Source: Tretioscincus oriximinensis | Taxonomy: Eukaryota > Chordata > Lepidosauria > Squamata > Gymnophthalmidae | DNA: 64,000 nucleotides | Direction: 5' to 3' | NCBI GenBank assembly: GCA_022410635.1 | Contig: JAJVDF010000500.1 | Location: 62,001 to 126,000, forward strand | Shown: positions 46,801 through 57,657 of the stretch, in pieces | Position numbering within the stretch: position 1 is the stretch's first letter | Layout: every line of letters begins with the position of its first letter | Notes under the pieces: generated by a model | Seen by the model: the letters and a program-made list of their open reading frames with translations, nothing else | The model's database searches: none | What the model was told of the DNA's origin: nothing | Translations under genes and position numbers: made by a program

Positions 46801-47795
46801 TTGATTTAAAATTTTCAATTTTATAACAAGGCTAAAAAGAGTAAAAATATTAAAACTGAATGTATCAGGGGAGAAAGAAACTTTCACACAAAGAATGCTT
46901 TATTTAAAAGATTGGTCTTTAATAGGTGTCTATAAGTTGTATCTAAAGCTGACTCATAAACAACTGAGGATTGGCAGTCTAGAGGGAAAATCCTGCCACT
47001 GAGAAAGTACAACAAGGAACAATTTAAAAGTCCAAATATTGTTAGTATTGCCTCCATAAGAGATTCATCTGTACCCGCATGTACTGTGTCAACTTAAGTT
47101 TTCTTTGGTATTGTGAGTTTTACAATTTTGTATCACTTGTTTGAAAGGATTGCTGCACTTGATTCATATATATATCTCAGGCAGGTACTTCTATGAAAAG
47201 TACATGTGAATTCCCCTGGATTAAATGTTAAATGAGGTACTTTTATTCAACATGGCCACTACAACTATTCTCCTTCCATTGTGCGAAATCAACTTGCACT
47301 GACAGATAATAATACAGCTCCACCTACGGGGAGTAGATTAATGATAATGATTGCGTTGCAATAGGAGGATCTCTGAAATATAAATTTCCTGCAACATTTA
47401 CATAGACTTCTTCTATGCCAGAAAAAGCTTGGAGTTGTCAGGTGAGACTGCAGCTCTGGGTCTCTGTGAGCAATGTCTTTCATACAAATTGCAGTTTGAC
47501 ACATTCCTACTTCCTTACATAATTTGGTTTTATTACACCCAGCTGAGATAATTAAAAAAAACCCAGAGATCATTAAAAAAAACAACTTCATTTCACGTTT
47601 TTAACATTAAATTATTTTATATATTACTGGACTGGACAACTTAAATCTTACAAGGTTTTTAAAGACACAGTTGTGATATATTCCCGTGTTAATAAGGCTG
47701 AACTCAAATCCACCTTCAATTTTGACCAATCCACCATTGGTCAAAATCACCCCTACTTCAGCCAACCAGCTTGCTTTCTAAACAGGCAGCTTCCA
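46801..47795. other. Unclassified intron
   Basis: About 46900-47010 may be a diverged antisense L2-like fragment; the rest shows nothing I recognise. Confidence 0.45.
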
Positions 47796-47948
47796 GAGAG
47801 CAATGTCAGGTCTCGGAACTTTGGCAGCCTCCAGAGACCAATGACAGGGCTCGGGACTTTGGCTGCTTCTAAAGACTAATGACAGTGCTCAGAATTTTGG
47901 CAGCCTCCAGAGAACCAATGACAGTATTTGGAACTTTGGCTGCCTTCA
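47796..47948 (+). repeat. 38-bp minisatellite, four units
   Basis: Units start at 47796, 47834, 47872 and 47910, each reading GAGACCAATGACAG, GCTCGGGACTTTGG and CAGCCTCCA with variation. The period is 38 bp, drifting to 39 in the last unit. Confidence 0.9.
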
Positions 47949-48273
47949 GAGACCAGAGTCCTGTGTTGGAAACTGACTAAAAGACAGAAAAGAGAGGGAA
48001 GTAATAAATGGATTTTATGTTCTTATAGGACTAGACAGGTTTATGGACACTAAGGGTATAAATGGATACTAAGATAGTTGTCTGGATGTAGCCTCCGGGA
48101 TGGAGCAACNCAGAGACCAGAGTCCTGTGTTGGAAACTGACTAAAAGACAGAAAAGAGAGGGAAGTAATAAATGGATTTTATGTTCTTATAGGACTAGAC
48201 AGGTTTATGGACACTAAGGGTATAAATGGATACTAAGATAGTTGTCTGGATGTAGCCTCCGGGATGGAGCAAC
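47947..48273. repeat. 163-bp exact duplication around a single N
   Basis: 47947-48109 and 48111-48273 are identical over 163 bases and separated only by the N at 48110. This is the signature of unmerged contig ends. Confidence 0.95.
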
Positions 48274-48452
48274 AGGCAGGACTTTTGAAATACCATTTGC
48301 AGGGAGTCACGAACAGGAGCAGCATATTTTGCTTTCCTCTGTTCGGACTGCCCAGGTGCATCTGGTGGGCCTTTGTGTGACACAGAATGCTGGACTCGAT
48401 GGGCTGTGGCCTGATCCAGTATGGCTCTTCTTATGTTCTTATGTTCTTAAGT
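47990..48452 (+). mobile_element. CR1 LINE 3' UTR (spans the duplication)
   Basis: AGACAGGTTTATGGACACTA, GATGTAGCCTCCGGGATGGA, GGTGCATCTGGTGGGCCTTT, AATGCTGGACTCGATGGGCT and the terminal repeated TCTTATGTTCT octamer-type tail. Subtracting the artefactual duplication gives a normal CR1 3' UTR. Confidence 0.85.
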
Positions 48453-48471
48453 GGATTACCTCAGTACTGGG

Positions 48472-48605
48472 TGGGAAAGGAAAGAAAAGAAGACTAAAGG
48501 AAGGAATGGATGAAAGATGGAAGGAAAGGAAGGAAGATAAAGAAGAAAGAAATAGAAGGAAAGGAAGAAGGAAGGAAAGGAAGAAGGAACAAAATAAAAA
48601 AGCAG
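48472..48605 (+). repeat. Purine-rich GGAA/GAAA low-complexity tract
   Basis: Dense AAGGAAGG/AAGGAAAGG repeats over about 130 bp; open frames here on both strands are composition artefacts. Confidence 0.9.
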
Positions 48606-48784
48606 CAAATGAAAGGGGTTGGAAGCGGACAAAGGAGGGTGGAGGCACGGATGAGAGCAAGGGGAGGAAGGACTAGATCCCGTTGCATTAGTGAGTTAAT
48701 TCCACTAATTGTAGATAATTTGTACCCAAAGAACCATGGAAAATGGACCACCATGGAGGCTTGTAGTACTTGGAAACTAACAGT

Positions 48785-48930
48785 AGAAAGGTAGGTGGCA
48801 TCTGCTTCTTCAGAAGAAGTAGGCATGTCTTCAAAAGCTCATGCCCTTCTGTTAGTCTCCTTCTGCTACAAGTCCCCTTGCTGGACTTTCTACTAAGACT
48901 TACATAGCTATTTCTATGAAATAGAAGATG
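48785..48930 (+). repeat. Family X interspersed repeat
   Basis: AGAAAGGTAGGTGGCATCTG, CTTCAAAAGCTCATGCCCTT, TGTTAGTCTCCTTCTGCTAC and CTTACATAGCTATTTC. Confidence 0.55.
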
Positions 48931-49149
48931 AGGGATGTCGATGTGATTTGAACTTATACACATGAATTAATGAAAAAAAGATGAAAGATTAAATGAAGAA
49001 AAATCTTGCATAGGATGGAGGGGTTTTTTTTTAAAGTGTTTTTATTTCAATCCATATTCTGTTTTGGACATAATGATGAAGTAATATTGTGGATATTTGA
49101 CAAGCAAATTGATTATATCATATATATTTTTCTTGGGTTTTACTTGCAG

Positions 49150-49301
49150 TCGGTTCGTGCCACCGCAAACGAGCTCTGGTAATAGATTTATGGCGCCACA
49201 AAACAGCCCTGTGCCTAGTCCATATGCTCCTCAGAGCCCTGCAGGATATTTGCCATATTCACACCCTCCAAGTTTCACGCCTCATCCGCAGATGCAGCAA
49301 G
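49150..49301 (+). CDS. NIPBL: NIPBL fifth coding exon
   Basis: 152 nt, residues about 154-205. The acceptor is TTTTACTTGCAG and the donor is GTATTT, a weaker +4/+5 context. It encodes RFVPPQTSSGNRFMAPQNSP, VPSPYAPQSPAGYLPYSHPP and SFTPHPQMQQ. This Pro/Ser/Tyr/Gln-rich stretch is a hallmark of the vertebrate NIPBL N-terminus and is expected to be disordered. One base of an Ala codon is carried over. Compared with human as remembered, a few residues differ (Ala-Pro for Pro-Gln after RFM, Leu for Met in the AGY-PYSH segment). Confidence 0.95.
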
Positions 49302-51329
49302 GTATTTATCATCTCTATGTAAGGTTGGACTTGAATTAATTTTGACTCTTCTTATAATTATTAGTTTTATTATTACTTTCCCTGAAACCTTAGTTTCAGG
49401 GCAAGATAGGGGCAATTTTTATTGTATGTGCCTGTCCTCATTTCAGAAAAAAAGTTACTTTTATCACATATTTTGATAAAGTGCCAGAATTCAAAAGAAA
49501 ACTTCCTTTGAGCACATTTACTGTAAAAAAAGTATCAGCTGTTTATGGAATTTTAAAACACTTTTTTCTTTATGCTATGAAACAAGATGTTAGGTGTGAT
49601 GCAATTGCTGGCAGGAATGAAGCACTCAGACAGAAACATGTTTCAGCTCTTAGTGGTATCTGAGTTTGGTTTGCAGAGAATGTCCTTTGGCAGAGGAGCG
49701 CCTTATATACTGTACACTAGCCAATCACTGCATCCAATACTTCCCGCCGAAAATCATGCAACTAAGTACATTTCTTGCAAAGGCAAGGTTTCTCTCCAGA
49801 ATCCCATGGCAAAATGCCCTGAGTTCATCCAAGTTCAAATAAAGTTCAATATTCCCTCTAAAATCACATAAGGGAACCTATAACAGTAAAACCTATAACA
49901 ATAGAACCTATAACAGTAAAACCATTAAACTATATACTTATACCCATTTACACATGTCATATACTTATGACATTAGAACATTGCAGTATTAGAAACTAAT
50001 AAAAACATTATTGGCGGGAGGAATATTTTGGTTGCTTAGGGAAAAAGACACTTCCTGCTGTAAACTTGTGGTGCAATGCAGATTTTCTCCATACTTGAGG
50101 CATAGCAACTTGCTATAATTAGTCTGTCCATAGGTAGTTGTTCCTTCTACAGCATATGAAAAAGTGAACTTGTCTACGAAAACTCATGTTGCCTACTCTT
50201 TTTAAATTAGTTTCTAAGGTGCTACAAGATCCCCTTACTACACATTCTGAATATGACTAACATTCTTACGCATAATGAGGAAAGGAAAAGCTCCTCTTTT
50301 GTATTGCTCTGCGTTTATGAAGTCTGTTTTAGCTGCTCGAAATACTATCAGTTCACACAAAGTAATGGTACAATACGGATTTTACTCAATTCATTATGTC
50401 AGCAGAAATTAACTTTACTAGAGTGACAGTTTCAACTGTGAATGTAACGTTGGGAGCAATTGTGGATATTTTCCTCGGTATTTTCAACAACCACTTTGTA
50501 TAAGAGCAATTTAGTTTAAGGCCACTGCCTTCCGATTCTACTGTACATGTATATGTACGTTGGAATATGTACATTCCATTTATGTAAAAAGAAAGTAACA
50601 GAAAAAGAAGGAAAAAAATAAATGGTTGCAAAATAACATGAGAAAACCAGTAACGTTCTAATTGTTCACAGTATAGCTACTTCTATCATAGGACTGTTCC
50701 AAGATAGTTGTATTTTAAAAAGCATTAGCTAAACTGCTAATCCTAGAAATGAGAGTAGATATATTGCATGGTTTTATGGGTTAGGGTTAACTGGAAAAGA
50801 ATTGGAATTTTTCTCTTGTCTGCTAATTTGCTAATTTTGACACTGAAGGTTTGAATAAAGAGGGAGCACAATATTATTTGGGTTACTATAATAAATGAAT
50901 CAATCTTGGTATATGGGATAAAAATGGAGGTGAGAAGAGGGCTCACCAACTCTTTTCAAATATGGTCACTTCTATTGTTACGATAGTATGGGTGTTGTTT
51001 TGACAGCTATGTACCAGGGCTAAATCAAATTGGTGTCTAGAGAAAGAATTCTTCACAAGATGAAATATATTAGTACGATATATAGAAATTAGCCTCTGGC
51101 TCATCTGGTCAGGAGAAAGATGATGTCTTGTATAACTTTGATGTCTTATGATGAAATTATCATCATCGTTATAGATATAACCGGTTTTTACTGATTAGTC
51201 AGTCCATTTGACAATATCATACCACATAGAAGCAAATGCTAACAAAAATTGTAAAAATAAAAATAAATTGGAAACATCACATTGTAAAATCATCCTTAAA
51301 ATAGCCTACTCTAATGCGGTTTGAATTTT
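49302..51329 (+). other. NIPBL: Start of 6.7-kb NIPBL intron between coding exons 5 and 6
   Basis: AT-rich; a family X copy lies at about 50160-50270 (GTGAACTTGTCTACGAAAAC, TTCTAAGGTGCTACAAGATC). No gene-like frame. Confidence 0.6.
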
Positions 51330-52090
51330 GTTATCTTGCATAACTTTATCTAAATTTTATTAAAGTGTCTATAAACATTAAAAGGAATAAATTACAGCAA
51401 TACATTAAAAAATAAAAAGGATATAGAAGACAGGTGCAAAAAATACATTAAAATATTTTATACATTTATCCATAAACAATTTTCATACATTTATAGTTTC
51501 TAAAATAAAAATAATATTTTGTTGTATATTTTACACTAACATACATAATTTTCACTAATTATAATTAGATCTCATAGTTTCTTTTATTCTTTTACTTTTA
51601 TTTACCTCTAGTTCTTCCACCTTCCCATCTTGAGATATGTTATGTAACATTATTCAATCCGTTTTAGTATGATCTGTTTCTCTGTTACATTCATCTGAGT
51701 CATCATATAAACATTGTCTAGGAGGAGGGAGGAAATATTTGACATCCTTCTCTTTATCTGTTGCCCTTCCCACCTGGTGTGTTGATTTTTTATTCTATCA
51801 TTTGCTAACAATGCATACAATTTTGATGTTCTAAATCATCTGTTTACTATTTTCTCACTACTGCAGTCTTAGCTGCATATAAAAAATAATAGAATAGTTG
51901 TTTTTGAAATTCATTCAACCTTAGATTGCCAAGGATCTGGAATACATGCAGTCATTAAGTTTTAGCTGGCAGATGTGAAAATATAAGATGTTCTAGTCTA
52001 TGCTATTCCAAAATTCCATAATCTTTTCATATTCCCCCAAAGGTGTAAATAATAAACAAATAAAATCATAAGGATGAGAAATAAATATCT
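51330..52090 (-). mobile_element. Probable L1 LINE 3' remnant
   Basis: In reverse, a frame gives KIMEFWNSID followed by scattered coding remnants that track the L1 ORF2 C-terminal end (compare NFWNLILIEL in the copy at 59.9 kb). The region starts on the left with an A/T-rich 3' UTR-like stretch. Heavily decayed. Confidence 0.4.
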
Positions 52091-53230
52091 AAAAGTGATT
52101 TCTAATCACTTTCTTAACAATTGAAAAATACGTTTCTATTGTAATACTAATTATTTCCAGATCTCCCTTAGTAATATTAATGTTGATACACTATTTCTCA
52201 AATCCTACTGTTAATCATTTTCTCTTTGTTCCACAGAAAATATTTTCAAAAATTAACTTTTTTTTCTAATCAAATATCAATTTGTCCATTTTCACCAGAT
52301 TTTATACTTTAATCATTCAGTTTGTGGAATGAAATGCTTTTCCATTGCTGTTCATATAATAAATATTATGCTGTGATCATTTATTGTACTAGCCTTTCAT
52401 AAATCTTTTCCAGTGTGTCTTTCATTAATTTCAACAAAAGGAACTCTGATTTCATTTTCAATCCTAATATCTTTTGTATAATTACATACAATTGTAAGAT
52501 TTTTCTAAAAAATTATTTATTTTTGCTTTGTTGAGTTTTTTCACATTTTCAAATACAATTCTTTAGGGTGTGTTATCTGAGCTTCTGAATAATATGCACA
52601 GTTTTATTTTAATGTCCGAAAGCATTTCATTTGCTAAAAGAGAAGTTGAGATCCTGAATATTAGAATCACAAAATCTCCACTGGCATTGAGTGAATTGGC
52701 AAACAAGAGGCAAATGCACTTCAATCTTAGTAAGTAGTTAGTAATATTCACATTGGCATACAGAAATCCGTTACTCTTATAAAACTGAATAGGGACTGAA
52801 CTTTCTGTGACATGCCAAGAAAGAAATGTTGGGATTCTCTTGGCCAGTTTAATGAAGATGTCAACCCACTGTAACAACCGTGAAAAAAGTAAATATAATA
52901 TGTGAAATTCAATTTGTGTCAAACTCCAATCAATTTCTATAAAAAGGGGTCATATAAAAAATCATGCTTTTAAGGCTCATGACACCTTGCTTGCCACTAC
53001 AAGAAGTGAGAAGGTGACTTATTGTGGGTTTCCTTTTCACCTTCTTAACTGTTATGGAGAAGAATGGAAAACGGATGTTTGTGTGAGGAAGAGAAAAGTG
53101 TTCCTTTAGAAGCAGTGCAGGTTTCATGTTTTATTTGTGAAAGGGCATGGTTGCTTCCATGGTATCTACCTCCCTAATACTAAATAGTGTTGGAGGAGGC
53201 AATGGAGATGATGCATGCAGAAGGATATAC
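52091..53230. other. Unclassified AT-rich intron
   Basis: The minus-strand frame 52563-52922 (119 residues) has no motif I recognise; its composition suits chance or a dead element. Confidence 0.45.
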
Positions 53231-53234
53231 CCAC

Positions 53235-53914
53235 ATATACTCGAGTATAAGTTGACACAAATATAAGCCAAGGCACCTAATTTTACCACAAAAACCTGGG
53301 AAAATTATTGCCTCCAGTATAAGTCTAGGATGGGAAATGCAGCAGAAGAGGAGGAAGGAAGCAAAGAAACCCAACGCCTCCCCTGCGCCCATCCGAGGTG
53401 CATGTCACCCCCATGCGACCCGCAGCTCCTGTGGGGCCATGTACTGGAGGCACCTGGGGACCACTTTGACATCAACTTCTTGCCCCCCAAGCCTAGGATG
53501 ATCAGGCACACATAGAGGATGCCGGTAGCAGGAAGGCTCTGGTACTACATCGCCCTCCCCTTGCCTGATAGGTATGACCTCTGCTGCCACTGCCACACTC
53601 TCCTTCGGCGCTTGCGCACTGGGAGCACTACTGAAACCCAGCTCAGGCATTGGTCCAGAGGGAGGCAGTAAAGGCAGCAGCAGCCCATGTAGAACTGTGC
53701 AGGGTTGAGGAGGGAAGACACTTGAGCATGCTGGGATGTTTAGTCCCACCTGTTGCTGGGAGAAAAGGCAAGTACAGAGGAGGCCGAGGCGGTTCCGGGG
53801 AAGGGGGAGAGATTGGAGGACACCTGCAGTGTGCCCGAGTATAATTCGAGGGGGAGGGGCTTTTTCAGCATTAAAAATGTGCTGAAAAACTCGACTTGTA
53901 CTCAACTGTATACA
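53235..53914. mobile_element. hAT-like MITE (ATACTCGAGTATAAG ends)
   Basis: Left ATATACTCGAGTATAAGTTG and right ACTTGTACTCAACTGTATAC are imperfect inverted repeats. Internal CCTAATTTTACCACAAAAAC near the left and TTTTTCAGCATTAAAAATGT near the right mark a widespread amniote element. The interior is GC-rich and has long frames on both strands without protein similarity. TSD not resolved. Confidence 0.65.
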
Positions 53915-54324
53915 GTAAACATGAGTTTGTGAATGTTAAGTGGAAATATGAAACCTGGAACCTCCAAGATAACTGTATATGAATGATTCCCTTTTCATGT
54001 GTAACCCCTTTGTATCCTGGTAGGGAAACATTCAGAGATAGCTAATATACTGAATATGATAAACTACATATATATTTCCCAGAGTCACAATAATTCTTGT
54101 AGACTTTGTGATTGGACGATTTCCAGGGAATGTAGTGATGTTGTCAACATTCTAAACCAGGGCCAAGCCAGTAGCAGATACCATGGAATCTGTCTAGCAC
54201 AGCAGTACGAATAGGGAAGGAACAACACAGGAAGAGAGAAGGAGAAATATGAAGGGAACATGCATACCACATTGCATTAAACTCAGACCACAGGCTTATT
54301 ACACTAGTCAAGCAACAAAAATAT

Positions 54325-54850
54325 GTTAAGGGGGGATGACAGCTTGAAGATGCAGTAACAAATCTGGAGAAATTGCCTCTGTCAAAAAGTATATGTCATC
54401 TTTATTTTCATAAGCAAAAGCCAAAAAAAGAACCCTAAACACCAAGAAAGGTGAAAGAAATAGTGGATAAGTAAAATAATACATTAAAATCAATATAAAA
54501 GGCACAAAACTGTAAATCAAATATCAAACATCAATATATTATAGCAGCAATAAAATATATTAAAATATAAAAACATCAGAGGTGAAATACCCAAATGATA
54601 TCCTTGGAACGTATAAGGCCATTAGCCCCAGGTAAAGTCCAGTAACAATAAAAAGTCCAATATCCCTTTGCTTCTCAAAATAATGTTGTTCGTCTGCGAA
54701 TACAGAAGGTCAAAAATAATTGAGACCAGTGGCCAGACGCGTTTCGACCTCAAAAGTGGCATAATTACTCGTAATAAATAATCCCTTCAATTCTCCAAAG
54801 TTATTGGGAATCAAATCAAGTAGTATATTAATTCCACCAACTTCTATTCC
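54325..54850 (-). mobile_element. Possible Penelope-like remnant with hammerhead-like core
   Basis: At 54734-54760 the minus strand reads GAGGTCGAAACGCGTCTGG. CGAAACGCGT is the 3' half of the hammerhead core found in pseudo-LTRs of Penelope-like elements, and a downstream GGTC could serve as the cleavage triplet. The expected CTGATGA half is not intact. No reverse-transcriptase frame is visible. Confidence 0.3.
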
Positions 54851-55129
54851 AGCTCAAATGCAAATATTTGCGAATGTTGTTGTTCTTGTAACTTTTTTAG
54901 TTTGGAAGAACTGTGAATTAAAGAGACATCGACAGAAATATATAAAATTGTGTGCTATAGATAAAATGCAGAAGGATTTTTTTTGTCCGCCAATACTGAA
55001 AATACAGGTATTTTCCTCATGATGATTTTTTTCCACAGAAAAATAAAGTTAGATAAAATAGTGCAAAACTTCACACGTGCAGAAACTCTGGAATTCATAA
55101 CCAGCTAGTAGAAGATGGTGAGCAGTGCA

Positions 55130-55250
55130 ACCTTTTGTGCTCATATTCCACTTGAGGGCTTTCAGGTGCAACCATGGGCTTCTTACTGATTATACCATTA
55201 GATTGCTGAACCAGATGGTTCAATAGTCTGAATCAGCAAGGAATTTATGT
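55130..55250 (+). mobile_element. CR1 LINE 3' UTR fragment
   Basis: TTTGTGCTCATATTCCACTT, CAACCATGGGCTTCTTACTG, TTGCTGAACCAGATGGTTCA and CTGAATCAGCAAGGAATTTA follow the CR1 end. Confidence 0.65.
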
Positions 55251-55962
55251 TTTAATTGTGAGAGAAGAGTTTTCTGAAAAGAAAGAGAACAATTTTGAAG
55301 GTCTCACTGAAAGGAAGACAGTTCCCACAGTAAAGGTGCATGCCAGGAAAACTATTGTAAGATCTTTTTTAATAATTAACATAGAAAAAATATGTTTGAT
55401 GTTAAAAATCATTACAAGTGATACTGTGATTCTGCAAGCAAACATCAACATTGCACAAAATATTGCACAGGCAATATCAATTGAGAATGTGCTTTTGTTT
55501 TCATCAAGGCTAGTATGTTTTGAATTACATGCTTTGGACAGCAGAATTTAGCTTGGGACCTTGCTTCTTTTAGTAAAGAGGAAACATAAGTTTATAACCC
55601 TTTAATTTTTAGGGAAGATAGTGGGATAGTTCTTCAGTTGTGATTGCAAAAGTGCATTGTTATTTACTGTTATATCTGTACAGTCCTCAAAGAATGAAGG
55701 AAATAGAATCAAATAAACCTGAGTACTAAGATAATTCCGAAAGAGAGAGTAGGATAGTGACACAAATTAATGTAATTCCAGACTTTCAATCAAAATCTGC
55801 AAAAGGTTTATGTAAACTTAATTAGGAAGTCTTAAAACATTTTAGTATTACAAATCTCACATCTACACATATTGGAGGAATATAAACACCTGTTGTATGC
55901 AGTTGAAACTTTATGCTGGCAGATGTTTAAATGTATTTTATCACATTATTTTCTCATTATAG

Positions 55963-56123
55963 CTTCTGTATCCAGTCCCATTGTGTCAGGTGGGATGAGG
56001 AATATACATGAAAATAAGGTTACAAATCAGTTGTCGGGCACTTCAGCTAATCATCATGCCGATAATTCAAGACATGGCACAAGTGAAGACTACCTGCAGA
56101 TGGTGCACAGAATAAGCAATGAA
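55963..56123 (+). CDS. NIPBL: NIPBL sixth coding exon
   Basis: 161 nt, residues 205-258, ending exactly on a codon (phase 0) with Glu before donor GTATGT. The acceptor is TTCTCATTATAG. It encodes ASVSSPIVSGGMRNIHENKV, then TNQLSGTSANHHADNSRHGT and SEDYLQMVHRISNE. This is the most diverged exon in the window against human as remembered, as expected for linker sequence in the disordered N-terminus. The HHAD and SEDYL motifs still identify it. No stop is present before the splice site. Confidence 0.94.
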
Positions 56124-57563
56124 GTATGTAACAGACACAATTAAATTTAGATTTATAATTTTTCAAATAATTTATCAGTAGTAAACATATGATAAACATT
56201 AAAGCACTTTTATTCTGCATTGAATAAATTTATGTCTGAATATTATATTGTGTTCTTGCTGATCAGGGCTGCTTTGGGAATACACCCACTTCTAGTGCAT
56301 CACTGAGGTGTCCCCTATTATATACTAGATGATGGGGCATGCTTTCCACACAATCTTCATGATTGGGATAGCAAAACCAGTCTGGTTATAGACTGCTTTA
56401 AAGAAGTCTACACATGAACTAGGGTATGGCACCATTTTATGCCTTCTTATGGTCCATAGCTTTCTTCAATATCCTTTCTTAAAGATCACAAAGTGAGAGT
56501 CTTCTGGCAGTTCTACTGCACTCAAGTGATAATGGTTATATCACATGATGTGACCTTTTCTATAGTGTCCCCAGACTTTAAAACAGGCACTAGCAGAAAT
56601 TTGTCTGGCACCAACATAACATAGGTTTAGCACTTAAAGCTTACCTACTTACCCTGGACTGTGATGGTTGTTCCTGTTAGGAGGATGAGAGTTGTATTTT
56701 ATATTATATTTTAGTTAAGTTTTAGCTGTTACAAGTTTTATAAACTAGATAAGGAAAGAGGCCTCTGCTAGTTCAACTAGTGTGCAATGGCAGAGACCTA
56801 GACTAGTACATGATCTGGTTTCCTGCCCAACATATAAAGGGCTTTAATCTAAAACTTTCTCTGTAGTCTCATTTAAGGTACTACAGTTAATTGGTGTGAT
56901 GGGGTTTTTGACTTAGTCTGTTTCTCGTTTTGTTTCTGAACAGAAAAGCATCAATATTCTATTGTGCTTATTTTTTGGATTATTTTTAGCAAGTAACTTG
57001 CAAAATGTGGTTTATAGTAGGACAATTTGTAAAAAAAATATTTTATAGGCTGGTTCCTCCCAATCCTTGCAATTATTCACTTCCCAGTTGCACATTGTTG
57101 TGGAAAGCAGACATCATGCTTGGTACAATCGCTTTTTACTTTGTGAGAAGTCTCTGCCTCCCTGGCATGACAGGTGTCCAAGCTGTACCAAGCTAACATG
57201 GCTCATCTGAACTGACTTAGCATAAGAGGGAAATCCTTTGTTTAAGCTCTTTCAAGATGGCAAAGCTGAGAACGATATGGTCTTTCTTGGATGACATAAA
57301 GTTTTTATGAACTATGCCTTTAGTCTGTGAACTAAACCACAAAACTATTACAATAGTGCTAATTATTAGTTTAGATATTTTGAATGAGCAGTATCCCATT
57401 ATTATTTTTTACTTTATAACGTAGTCTGGATGATTGCTAATATCTACTAGGACAATAGAACAATAAACGAATAGGTTTTTCTCACAGCCCCATAAAAGAA
57501 AGCAAAAATAGCAAGTCCTGGCAAAAGTTGATCTGTCCTAATAATGTGCTAATATGGTCCTAG
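56124..57563 (+). other. NIPBL: NIPBL intron between coding exons 6 and 7
   Basis: 1440 bp, GTATGT...TAG; no repeat confidently recognised. Confidence 0.75.
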
Positions 57564-57657
57564 GATGGTGATTCTTCAATAAGGAATGCTGCATCGTTTT
57601 CTTTGAGATCACCACAGTCAGTATGTTCTCCTGCTGGAAGTGATGGAACCCCTAAAG
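57564..57657 (+). CDS. NIPBL: NIPBL seventh coding exon
   Basis: 94 nt, residues 259-289 plus one base, encoding DGDSSIRNAASFSLRSPQSV then CSPAGSDGTPK. The acceptor is unusually weak: the last bases are ATATGGTCCTAG, with no real pyrimidine tract and several CTAAT-like branch-point candidates close to the AG. The donor is GTACTT. The frame joins cleanly from the previous phase-0 exon. The running total of 868 coding nt equals the remembered human junction position c.868, although individual exon lengths differ by one codon. The next coding exon (expected to begin SRPPLILQ) was not found before the window ends. Confidence 0.92.

Noticed and set aside
48242..48826. 144-residue frame rich in Lys/Glu/Arg and its Ser/Phe/Leu-rich mirror
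   Set aside because: The GGAA/GAAA low-complexity tract translates this way in any frame, and it is fused to a CR1 tail and an assembly duplication.
49097..49339. 80-residue frame taken as a stand-alone protein
   Set aside because: It is NIPBL coding exon 5 read through both splice sites; the true coding part is 49150-49301.
53405..53905. 166-residue minus-strand frame
   Set aside because: It lies within the hAT-like MITE between its inverted ends; no protein motif is visible.
55872..56144. 90-residue frame with its own ATG
   Set aside because: It is NIPBL coding exon 6 with intronic extensions; coding is 55963-56123.
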